Assembly: GCF_016123485.1 (NCBI RefSeq)
Contig: NZ_JADCKQ010000007.1
Span: 1 to 64,000, forward strand
Direction: 5' to 3'
DNA from: Halocynthiibacter styelae
Lineage (GTDB): Bacteria; Pseudomonadota; Alphaproteobacteria; Rhodobacterales; Rhodobacteraceae
DNA: 64,000 bases
The notes beneath the pieces are model-generated. The model saw only the letters and a list, made by a program, of their open reading frames with translations, was not told the origin of the DNA and ran no database searches. A program made the translations under genes and the position numbers. Positions 9,211 to 16,309 of this stretch are shown one piece after another (position 1 is the stretch's first letter; every line of letters starts with the position of its first letter).

Positions 9211-9926
9211 CCGCAGCCACCCGCACCAGACAGACCGCTTGCCCCACAAGACGTCATGGCCCCGCGGTTGTCATTGTCGTCGGAAATCCACAGATAACTG
9301 GGCCCGGTGCCTGTGAAGGGGGCCGGAACAGGGCCTGCTGTATCAGGTATCTTTGCGTTGGCACCTGGGGAAGGATCGGTGCTTTCATTCGCTTCCATGC
9401 GTGCTTTCAGTTCAGGTGCATGCTGTTCTGTCCAGGATTTTTCAAACACCGCCCGTGCCCGCACCCAGACGCTTTCGCCACGATTGGGGCCGGATGTGGT
9501 GAAGCGTTCCGCATTGATCGGCGTTGCGCAAGACCCCATTGATCTGCAGTCATTGGTGCCGGGGTGATCCATTTCAGGGCCCCAGCCGTACAATCCGCAT
9601 CCGCCCTGATTTGCGCAGTTGTTTTGCGTGTGACAGGTGTGATCCGCTGTTGTGGCGCAATACCCCTGGCCAGCACAGCTGTTGGGATCATCGCCGTTTG
9701 GCCCGGACAGACCGTATCGATCAGACCCGGCGCAATGATTTAGCCCCATGCAGGCATGCAACGGCAAATGATCAGGCAATTCTGGTTTGGCGATCTGATG
9801 TGTTTTGTAGGCCTTTGTCGATGTCCAGGAAAAGGGGGGAACACCATTGGCTGAAGAATAAGGATTTTCCGCCGGAACAGGTTGGCCGGGTTCGCTGCTT
9901 GGTTTTGGTGTTGAACAATTCGCCAT
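9207..9926 (-). CDS. Cys-rich putative MNIO substrate protein with repeated C-x5-C motifs
   Basis: 239 residues from the ATG at 9926, which has AAGGAAGG upstream and starts 1 base after the ferritin-like gene. Twelve cysteines: C4, C59, C65, C84, C90, C98, C104, C110, C127, C133, C227, C238. Five C-x5-C pairs are visible (59/65, 84/90, 98/104, 104/110, 127/133), in Gly/Asn-rich sequence such as CAGQGYC and CHTQNNCANQGGC. The CAGQ element recalls DUF2282/bufferin cores. No signal peptide or membrane helix is seen. The tail is Gly/Ser-rich and ends GGCG. I infer it is the substrate, and perhaps a metal-binding product, of the adjacent MNIO pair. It is larger than usual RiPP precursors, so it could also be a structural metalloprotein. 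Confidence 0.75.
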   Translation of the reverse strand: MANCSTPKPSSEPGQPVPAENPYSSANGVPPFSWTSTKAYKTHQIAKPELPDHLPLHACMGLNHCAGSDRYGLSGPNGDDPNSCAGQGYCATTADHTCHTQNNCANQGGCGLYGWGPEMDHPGTNDCRSMGSCATPINAERFTTSGPNRGESVWVRARAVFEKSWTEQHAPELKARMEANESTDPSPGANAKIPDTAGPVPAPFTGTGPSYLWISDDNDNRGAMTSCGASGLSGAGGCG

Positions 9927-9927
9927 T

Positions 9928-11637
9928 TCAGTTTCCTTCCTTTGATTTCCAATAGGGTGCCACATCCGGCAGATGCATCGAATGTGTCCCGTCCATCAGG
10001 GACAGGGCCTGGGCGATGATGCTGTCGCCGCCGGTGTTCCCGATTGCCGCGCCTGCCGCCCTGGCTTTGGCCCCCAGAACTTTCAGGTTCTCAAAGGCAT
10101 CTTCCGGGTGTCCGAGGCTGAGGTTTTCAAAGGTTGGTGCCAACATCTTACCTTTGTAAGGCCCTTCAGATATCTCGATGCCACGCATGAACTTAATCCA
10201 TTTGTCCATCACCCAGATCATCGATCTGTGCAGCCCGACATTGAAAAACCACTTCTGATTTTCAACCAGGCCTGATGCACCCGAATTGGCCCCCGGGGGA
10301 ACCATATACAGGGTTTCGGTCATGATAAGCATGTATTGGAACAGACCGGAATTGAAGTCATTCAGCGCGGCAAGATCCTTAGGGTAGCTCGCGCCAACCG
10401 GGCTGTCGGGGAAGTCAGAAAGCACCTGAGCTGCGACCATATCCTCTTCGGACCAGACCGCAAATTCGCCCTGGTATCTTTCCCAGGTTTCCATTTGCTG
10501 AATGCTGTCAGCCATCCAGGCCGGAAGCCGTTCTTTCGTATCCTTGAATTCCTTCAGTTGGGCCTGCAATGAAAGGAATTTGAAGAAATGGCTGTCCTCT
10601 TCGTCATCTGCATCAGCATTTGCGCCCTCTGCGCCGCCCGGGTCTGCGTATCCTTCCCCTTGCTCACAAATGGTCTCTAGCGCGTTCATGGCATCCTGAC
10701 GGTTGTGAACTGTGATCAGTTCAAAGGCCCCGGCGTGGCTGTCTGGGGCATTGGGAAATTGCGTCACATCGGCAGCGCCGGTCACTGTGGACCCCATGAA
10801 GTCCGGCTGTGTAATGCCAGATGCGTTTGCGTCCGCTGTGGTCCATTTTGATTTTGGTGCCGGTTTCCAGGGGTTGAACTTGCCTTCCGGATAGATCGTA
10901 TCGATGTTGTTGGGAGCGTAATTGTAATGCTGAATTTGCTGGTCTTTGTCGCCATTGGAAAAATCCGCATCTGTCACGTGATCAGATGCAATTAAGCACC
11001 GGATAAAACTGTAAAACTGGCCAATGGAATTCCAGTTCTCATCCGCTGGCCAGCCATGTTGGTGCAGATAATGGCGAAGGGTTGTTTCCAGATCCTCTGC
11101 CTCACTCAATGCTTCAAATGTTTCGTTGCTTGGCACTTCCGGGTATTCGATTTGCAGGAAATGCCAGAGTTGTTCAAAACCAAACTTCCCAAGCGGAATA
11201 TGTGTATCGGTGTCCCCGTCAGGGCCGGGCGGGCCGACAGGATTATGATGTGGCAACATTGCCGGATAAATCGGTGGGGCATTCATATACAGTTTTGGCG
11301 GCGTGCCTGTCAGGGCGTAATAAATGTTTGAAGACAAAGACATATGCAGCATTTCTTCAACCGCGACAGACATGATGACACCGCCAGCCTTATTTGCAAA
11401 CAGCTGTGCCTGGTTTATATTTTCGCCGGTGGAATTGTCGCGTTTGAGGGAATAATACGTGTACAGATAAATTGGGATTGTGGCCAGTTCCACGGAAATT
11501 GCAGCTTGTAAATCTGCTTTCAGACGGGACAAGGCCGCCGTCCGTGTCATGCTTGTATTCAGATACATAACCATGAATTTTTCGGCTCTGGAAAGGTTAA
11601 AGCCCTCTCCGGTGTGATCAATCTCAGATAGGTCCAA
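9928..11637 (-). CDS. Ferritin-like domain protein (VioB/iminophenylpyruvate dimer synthase type)
   Basis: 569 residues if the TTG at 11637 is used. AAGGAG (11645-11650) lies 7 bases upstream of it, whereas the ATG at 11670 has no ribosome site. An N-terminal ferritin-like domain (about 25-250) shows LKADLQAAISVELATIPIYLYTYYS and SVAVEEMLHMSL, giving helix E and ExxH di-iron-type ligands. This resembles the domain of VioB and RebD. The C-terminal half is unassigned, with a conserved-looking segment GLHRSMIWVMDKWIKFMRG. Such proteins dimerise imines in violacein synthesis, but stand-alone homologues are mostly uncharacterised. Tight linkage to the Cys-rich gene suggests a peptide- or metal-oxidation role. 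Confidence 0.8.
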   Translation of the reverse strand: MDLSEIDHTGEGFNLSRAEKFMVMYLNTSMTRTAALSRLKADLQAAISVELATIPIYLYTYYSLKRDNSTGENINQAQLFANKAGGVIMSVAVEEMLHMSLSSNIYYALTGTPPKLYMNAPPIYPAMLPHHNPVGPPGPDGDTDTHIPLGKFGFEQLWHFLQIEYPEVPSNETFEALSEAEDLETTLRHYLHQHGWPADENWNSIGQFYSFIRCLIASDHVTDADFSNGDKDQQIQHYNYAPNNIDTIYPEGKFNPWKPAPKSKWTTADANASGITQPDFMGSTVTGAADVTQFPNAPDSHAGAFELITVHNRQDAMNALETICEQGEGYADPGGAEGANADADDEEDSHFFKFLSLQAQLKEFKDTKERLPAWMADSIQQMETWERYQGEFAVWSEEDMVAAQVLSDFPDSPVGASYPKDLAALNDFNSGLFQYMLIMTETLYMVPPGANSGASGLVENQKWFFNVGLHRSMIWVMDKWIKFMRGIEISEGPYKGKMLAPTFENLSLGHPEDAFENLKVLGAKARAAGAAIGNTGGDSIIAQALSLMDGTHSMHLPDVAPYWKSKEGN

Positions 11638-11792
11638 TCTTGTTCTCCTTGGCGAAAAAAGCGCCAACATAATTTCAGGATCGATATGTATGTTGGGCTA
11701 TGTAGCTGTGGGTGTTCGCCGATACTATTTGGCAAAAAAAACTAATTTTCTGTGATCAAGCGCACAGAGCAAAAGTATTCCAAGGGTGCGGA
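11638..11792 (-). promoter_or_regulatory. Gap between the LanC-like and ferritin-like genes, possible internal promoter
   Basis: This 155-base AT-rich gap is the only long break in the downstream part of the operon. It has no open frame with a ribosome site and no hairpin with a T-tract. It could carry a second promoter that lets the MNIO half be expressed separately. I see no clear -35/-10 pair. Confidence 0.25.
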
Positions 11793-13082
11793 TCAGGCTT
11801 TTGACCCAACACATAACAGCGAGGGCGGGGCCAAATTTTGCTTTTCACTGAGGCTGCGCAGAAACGCATATCCCGTACCAGCCAGCCCGGTCATCAATCC
11901 GGGGGGTTGATGGCGTTCACCGCCGCCATATGGCAAAGGATGATGGGTCTGAAGAAAGTTTTCAGAGATGAAATCAAGCGTCTTTCCGATTAAATCCCGG
12001 TCATCCACAGGCCCGGTGTCCCGTGCGCGCAGGATCAGTTCCAGATCACTGCCAACGCCATGGCAGAGGCACAGATTGGTTGCGGGCGTTAAACGCGTGG
12101 CAAGGGCGTTGCGGGTCAGGTGGGTTGCTTTATGCGCATCATGCAAAAACTGTTGATGTCTGGTCAGTTCGAAGGCTCTGAAACGGGCAAGGCCGATACC
12201 GGTTGCGCCATGGCACCAGGCGACTTCAGTCTGGCCCTTTGCCGTGGGATCGTTGTAATACCGCAGATCCGGCCAGCATTGTCGATCCTCATCAAACCAA
12301 TGATCTTCATATTTGAAAGCCTGCAGACCTGCATCCGTCATGCCCCGTGCATCAAAAGCCGTGCCAAGTTCCAGCAAGGCAAGCCCGATACCACCGGCGC
12401 CGTGCCCGTATCCAAGCAGATTGGGGCGGGTTTCCAGATCAGATTGCAGCCAATCCGCGTCGCCTGCATTCTGTTTCATTTCTGTACTTGTGTCCCAGGA
12501 GAGGCCCGTATCTGATTTCTGCCCCAGCTGAAGAACTTTCCTGCCCCAGATCAAAAGGGGTTCTTCAATCTCGTCTTTATCGAAAACATCAGACAGTGAA
12601 AGAATAGCGGGAATAGATGCCGCAACCCCCAGCATCACATCCAACACCGATTTGCCGGATGTATCGCTGTGAAGCGTGTTCTTCAGGATCGATATTCCAC
12701 TGTGCAGAAGGTTCGGTTGGTCACAAAGCTGCCCGATCCTGATTGCGGCGTATCCGATGCCAGTGTGACCGGTGTAGAAAGACAGTGAAATTGTTTCCGG
12801 GCAGTCCTGAAAACGTGAAACGGAATGCTTGATGGCACCAATCGCTGTGGCGCAGATCACTGGATCGTCTGTGAGATGGCCTAATTCAGCCAGGAACAAT
12901 GCAATACCCGCTGTGCCGTCATATATCCCCGGGCCCAGGGTGCCGTATCCGGCCAGCATTTTGCCAAAAAAAACATCATTGACGGGGCCAAGCCAATTGC
13001 AACGTTCGCCATCCCAGATCGCATCCCGCGCCAGAAGCATTCCGATGGTCCCGGCTGCGTTCAGGATATCAGCGTCTTTCAT
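11793..13082 (-). CDS. LanC-like zinc cyclase
   Basis: 429 residues. The seven-fold alpha-toroid repeats of LanC are visible as GTAGIALFLAELG, GHTGIGYAAIRIG, GYGHGAGGIGLALLELG, WCHGATGIGLARFRAFEL, CLCHGVGSDLELIL and GLAGTGYAFL. Zinc ligands C290, C340 and H341 and the catalytic-type H227 are all present, so it should be active. LanC proteins add cysteine thiols to dehydroalanine or dehydrobutyrine to make lanthionine rings. The gene starts in an ATGA overlap with the HopA1-family gene. In known class V clusters the cyclase is a different protein, so a LanC partner here is notable. A eukaryote-like LanCL glutathione function is the alternative, made unlikely by the context. Confidence 0.9.
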   Translation of the reverse strand: MKDADILNAAGTIGMLLARDAIWDGERCNWLGPVNDVFFGKMLAGYGTLGPGIYDGTAGIALFLAELGHLTDDPVICATAIGAIKHSVSRFQDCPETISLSFYTGHTGIGYAAIRIGQLCDQPNLLHSGISILKNTLHSDTSGKSVLDVMLGVAASIPAILSLSDVFDKDEIEEPLLIWGRKVLQLGQKSDTGLSWDTSTEMKQNAGDADWLQSDLETRPNLLGYGHGAGGIGLALLELGTAFDARGMTDAGLQAFKYEDHWFDEDRQCWPDLRYYNDPTAKGQTEVAWCHGATGIGLARFRAFELTRHQQFLHDAHKATHLTRNALATRLTPATNLCLCHGVGSDLELILRARDTGPVDDRDLIGKTLDFISENFLQTHHPLPYGGGERHQPPGLMTGLAGTGYAFLRSLSEKQNLAPPSLLCVGSKA

Positions 13083-14068
13083 GCGGCAATCTCCGGTGAT
13101 GCAGGTGGAAAGTAAAGCGTATCTGTCGAACCGGCGTTCAGGTGCAAAGCGTCCAGATCAAGGCTCCGGGCATCGCAGATCTGGCAAAAATCAGACCAGA
13201 AACGTTCAACATATGTCCCGGTGCTGCATCGACTGCTTAAAATGGCTTGTGCAACAATTTTGCTGCGGGCGGCGCCGAAACTGATTTCTCCGTCAGGGTC
13301 TTCTGCGAAGCCAATGCCAGGTCCCAGGGAACGTGTGAACATGGGAATATCAGTGGCCAGAACAGGGCGAAGTGGTTTCAGGATATGTGTGAGAATAAGA
13401 TGAAAAATCCTGAAGAACCGTTGTGACAGGTATAAAACGGCGGTGTCTGAACGGGAAAAATCAGTCAAACGTGTGGCGGTTTTATAGATGAACGGGATTT
13501 TATATGTATTCAGTGCCCTGGTCAGCAGATGTGCAGCGGATGCAGCTGTACCTGGTGCAAGCAGATTAAAATAAACCCGGATCATGCGCTGTTGTTCAGC
13601 CATATCCGACTGTTCCTGGCCAAACATGTGGAAAAATCCGGGCTGCATATTCATGGAACCCGCCAGATGAGTCACGGTCAGTTGTGAACCGGCATGGATC
13701 GGCAATGTATCTTTTTCCGCAAGAAATTGCCCGGGCATGAATTTACGAACGATCCCGGCACGTTCTGCGACGACAGATCCATCTGTCAGCGGCGTGCGCA
13801 CAATCCAGCCCTGTTGTATGTCGCAACGGGTGGTGTTCGCCTTTTTCAGGTCTTCGATCAGCCTGGCATCGGGGGCTGTTGCGCGAAAGGCGTCTTTGAT
13901 CACGCCGGATGGATGGGTGTAGAGATATTTATAAACAAATTCTGTCATTTGGGTCAGATCGTCTGCTTCGGGAGTTGCAGATGCCTGGATGGGCTGACCC
14001 CGAAAATGAAGGAGTCCGTCTTCAGGAATATGGATTTCTGATACGAAGGTCTGAAGACGCTGTTTCAT
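13079..14068 (-). CDS. HopA1-family protein, candidate phospho-Ser/Thr lyase (LanY/LxmY-like)
   Basis: 329 residues from the ATG at 14068, which overlaps the kinase stop as ATGA. Segments typical of the HopA1 effector fold are visible: FVYKYLYTHPSG early, HMFGQEQSD, RVYFNLLAPGTAASAAHLLTRALNTYKIPFIYKTA, and ARSKIVAQAIL near the C-terminus. In class V lanthipeptide synthesis (for example LxmY with LxmK) a HopA1 protein eliminates phosphate from Ser/Thr phosphorylated by the APH-type kinase. The kinase gene directly upstream matches this pair. I assign the function from family and context; active-site residues were not verified. Confidence 0.82.
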   Translation of the reverse strand: MKQRLQTFVSEIHIPEDGLLHFRGQPIQASATPEADDLTQMTEFVYKYLYTHPSGVIKDAFRATAPDARLIEDLKKANTTRCDIQQGWIVRTPLTDGSVVAERAGIVRKFMPGQFLAEKDTLPIHAGSQLTVTHLAGSMNMQPGFFHMFGQEQSDMAEQQRMIRVYFNLLAPGTAASAAHLLTRALNTYKIPFIYKTATRLTDFSRSDTAVLYLSQRFFRIFHLILTHILKPLRPVLATDIPMFTRSLGPGIGFAEDPDGEISFGAARSKIVAQAILSSRCSTGTYVERFWSDFCQICDARSLDLDALHLNAGSTDTLYFPPASPEIAA

Positions 14069-15156
14069 GCCGCTGCCTTTGTCGCACCTGACAACCCCCG
14101 GGCCCATTCCTGGCGTTTGTCAGGGTGGCTGAGCTGTTGTGATATTTCAATAAAGTCGAGTGCAGCTGCCGGTATCTGATCCTGTGCGTAACAATGTTCA
14201 TAGGCGGCAACCAACATACGCGCGGCAGTCATATCCAGGCAGTGTTCTCTGAAAACTTCCATGGTAGCATTGCTGTAGTTTCGTGTGGTGACATACCCCG
14301 TCCAGAATGCATTCATCCCGTTGATGAAGGTCGAAGCCTTCAGGTCATATTTCGAATTCTGATCGGAATTGGGCAGCAAGATCTGATGAATAAAAAACGC
14401 GGCAAGGCCACAGCCTACGTCCCATGCCGGATCACCGATGTTCGCCCGTTCCCAGTCGATCAGTTTCAATCTGTTTCGACCGCCTGCCGATGTGATCAGG
14501 AAGTTTTCCCATTTGAAATCCCCATGGATCAGACAGGTTTCAGCTATGTTCTTTCGGCAACGCGCAAGGCAGGCCTTCAGGTCGGGTTGGTCGCGGATCA
14601 GGTCAATAATTGCCGCGCTTGCTTTGCTGCGACCGCGCAGTGAGGGCAGGGGGCTGGGATCCTGATCCAGGCAAAAGATCCAATGAGGTTTCCCGTCAAA
14701 ATTTAACTGTAGCGCGTCCACATCCCTGCGGGCGACAGAATGGAAGTTCGCAGCAATCTCACCGGTGCTTCTGGCATGGTCCGGGTGTATCTCTTTCTGT
14801 TGACGTGCGTGATTGCCAATGTCGATCGCATCTTTGATCAGCTCCAACGTCAGCGTCGATGTCTTCGCGTCAAAATACAGCAACCGGGGCATGAGGTGAC
14901 GCAGGTTTTTGAATGCATGGTTGGCGGATACAGCCTGATAGATCCCGGCTTCCAGCGCGATTGATTCAACTGTTCCGGCCTCTGCTTCATGCGCCTGTTT
15001 GATAAAGAAAGAGGGGCCGGTCAGTTGCTTTACCGCGAAGAAACGATTGCGCTGACGGCCTGCGACAATGGTTGTCGAACCATTCACAATATCGCGGTTC
15101 GTGATCAGCTTCAGATCTGACAGATTCTGCAGGATATTGCGTGCAACAGGTTCCAT
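14065..15156 (-). CDS. APH-fold kinase, candidate peptide Ser/Thr kinase (LanK/LxmK-like)
   Basis: 363 residues from the ATG at 15156, preceded by GAGG. Longer in-frame starts would overlap the precursor gene. The aminoglycoside-phosphotransferase fold is shown by CLIHGDFKWENFL (H211, D213, N218, the catalytic loop) and LKLIDWERANIGDPAWDVG (D234, the metal-binding DFG equivalent). An FFIKQ lysine near residue 53 could be the ATP-binding lysine. In class V lanthipeptide systems such a kinase phosphorylates core Ser/Thr residues before HopA1-catalysed elimination. The position directly after the candidate precursor supports this. An antibiotic or choline kinase is less likely given the neighbours. 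Confidence 0.87.
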   Translation of the reverse strand: MEPVARNILQNLSDLKLITNRDIVNGSTTIVAGRQRNRFFAVKQLTGPSFFIKQAHEAEAGTVESIALEAGIYQAVSANHAFKNLRHLMPRLLYFDAKTSTLTLELIKDAIDIGNHARQQKEIHPDHARSTGEIAANFHSVARRDVDALQLNFDGKPHWIFCLDQDPSPLPSLRGRSKASAAIIDLIRDQPDLKACLARCRKNIAETCLIHGDFKWENFLITSAGGRNRLKLIDWERANIGDPAWDVGCGLAAFFIHQILLPNSDQNSKYDLKASTFINGMNAFWTGYVTTRNYSNATMEVFREHCLDMTAARMLVAAYEHCYAQDQIPAAALDFIEISQQLSHPDKRQEWARGLSGATKAAA

Positions 15157-15184
15157 TGGGGCCTCGGCAGAAGGAATGAAAAAG

Positions 15185-15212
15185 AAGAGCAGCAACAGGT
15201 GCCGCTGCTCTT
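15185..15212 (-). terminator. Attenuator-like terminator between precursor and kinase genes
   Basis: A perfect 9-bp stem (AAGAGCAGC at 15185-15193 with 15204-15212, 10-base loop) is followed on the minus strand by CTTTTTC. It lies just after the precursor stop and before the kinase start. This position is typical of RiPP operons that make more precursor than enzyme. Confidence 0.7.
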
Positions 15213-15220
15213 TGTGTTGA

Positions 15221-15463
15221 TCAGACGGTACAAACAGCCGTGAATAATACGTTCCCACAGCTATCTGCGCTTGCCGCAATTGCATCCAGGTGTGGTTGTG
15301 CCGCTGCCTGTGCTTCGGCGACAGTCCCAAAGCTACACCCAGCGGTGAACAGGACGCTGACGCAGTTGTCAGCAACAGTCACTGGATTGGCTGCAGCCGC
15401 TTTTGAAGCTTCTTCAATGCTTCCAAACGTACAGCCGGCTGTAAATGCTACGCTTACACACAT
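15221..15463 (-). CDS. Candidate RiPP precursor with three C-x8-C core-like repeats
   Basis: 80 residues from the ATG at 15463, which has AAGGGAG 8 bases upstream; the in-frame ATG at 15508 lacks a ribosome site. Cysteines sit at 2, 11, 34, 43, 69 and 78, always as C-x8-C. The blocks are CVSVAFTAGC, CVSVLFTAGC and CGNVLFTAVC, each followed by T or S. Ala-rich, Glu-containing spacers that look helical separate them (about 22-25 residues). Every block has T-A-x-C, the spacing of a small lanthionine ring. There is no normal leader: block 1 begins at residue 2. The spacers may act as leaders. It is followed by kinase, HopA1-like and LanC-like genes, so it is the obvious lanthipeptide substrate. 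Modification and processing are inferred. Confidence 0.8.
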   Translation of the reverse strand: MCVSVAFTAGCTFGSIEEASKAAAANPVTVADNCVSVLFTAGCSFGTVAEAQAAAQPHLDAIAASADSCGNVLFTAVCTV

Positions 15464-15956
15464 AATAAATTCTCCCTTAATGTGCTTATCTTCCCCTGGA
15501 CAGCGCATCTGCCCATCGGTTCCTTTAATTAGCTGAAACCGGGCGCCAGATATGTGTCACAGGGCACAAGGGGACGTGAAACTGGTTGGCATTTAAGTTG
15601 TTTTATCCAGAGGCGACGCTAATATTTTATAGGGAACGCCGCTGTCAGAGAGGGCATAAAAACCGTTTGGCGGGACAGCGTCGGGGATCGCCTGTGTATC
15701 AATCAACATGATGTTGATTATCTGTCGGGCCTGCTTTCCGCAGCGTTTCTGGCGCAGGTAAGGCGTGTCCACCACAATTTCACGCCCTGTAAGTGCGGAG
15801 TTCCAACAAGAAGATCATCCGTTTTTATATGAACTTCAGTTTCTTCCGTCTGGTCATCTGCGATCCCCTTGCTTGTCAGAGACGGGGATCACATATAATG
15901 TGCGCGGCAACGTTAAAACTTAGCCGGGCAACCCGGCGAACAGAGAGAGAAAACCA
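15464..15956. promoter_or_regulatory. Intergenic region between the divergent RiPP-like operon and yajC
   Basis: 493 bases that must hold promoters in both directions. On the minus side I see an imperfect inverted repeat, GTGTCACAGGGCAC (15554-15567), a possible operator. A hairpin, GATCCCC...GGGGATC, lies around 15862-15890. A 60-codon minus-strand frame (15593-15775) and an adjacent open frame look faintly coding but have no recognisable product. Confidence 0.4.
15873..15899 (+). promoter_or_regulatory. Probable sigma-70 promoter of yajC-secDF
   Basis: A perfect -10 hexamer TATAAT (15894-15899) has TTGTCA at 15873-15878, 15 bases upstream, slightly short of ideal spacing. It lies 58 bases before the yajC start. 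Confidence 0.5.
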
Positions 15957-16238
15957 ATGGAAAACATGACCCAGCTTATCTTCCCGCTGGCCCTTGTTGG
16001 GATCTTCTATTTCCTGCTGATCCGTCCGCAGCAGAAGAAGATGAAAGAACATCAGGATATGGTGTCCTCCCTGCGTCGTGGGGACCAGGTTGTGACCCAG
16101 GGTGGTCTGATCGGCAAGGTCGACAAAGTGAAAGAAGGTGAAAACGAAGTTGTTGTTGATCTGGGCGAAGGCGTGAAAGTACGCGTGGTTCAGGCGACAA
16201 TCGCGACAGTTGTTGCCAAGACTGATCCGGCGAAATAA
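15957..16238 (+). CDS. yajC: Preprotein translocase accessory subunit YajC
   Basis: 93 residues. One N-terminal membrane helix (LIFPLALVGIFYFLLIRPQQKK) carries the family signature RPQQKK. A small cytoplasmic domain follows with GDQVVTQGGLIGKV and GVKVRVVQATIATV. YajC associates with SecDF at the Sec translocon. The ATG at 15957 is preceded by AGAGAGA. secD starts 71 bases downstream, and the two genes are linked in most Alphaproteobacteria. The length is typical. Confidence 0.97.
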   Translation: MENMTQLIFPLALVGIFYFLLIRPQQKKMKEHQDMVSSLRRGDQVVTQGGLIGKVDKVKEGENEVVVDLGEGVKVRVVQATIATVVAKTDPAK

Positions 16239-16309
16239 AGCAAGATCAATCTGTTACAGGGGAGCCTTGAGGTTCCCCTTAATTTCTTATCACAAACGGA
16301 TTTTTGCGA

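Noticed and set aside
15464-15508. 15-codon N-terminal extension of the precursor, as a possible leader
   Set aside because: The ATG at 15508 has no ribosome site, whereas AAGGGAG stands just before the ATG at 15463.
15240-15536. 98-codon plus-strand frame over the precursor
   Set aside because: Antisense to the C-x8-C peptide, no ribosome site; mirrors its repeats.
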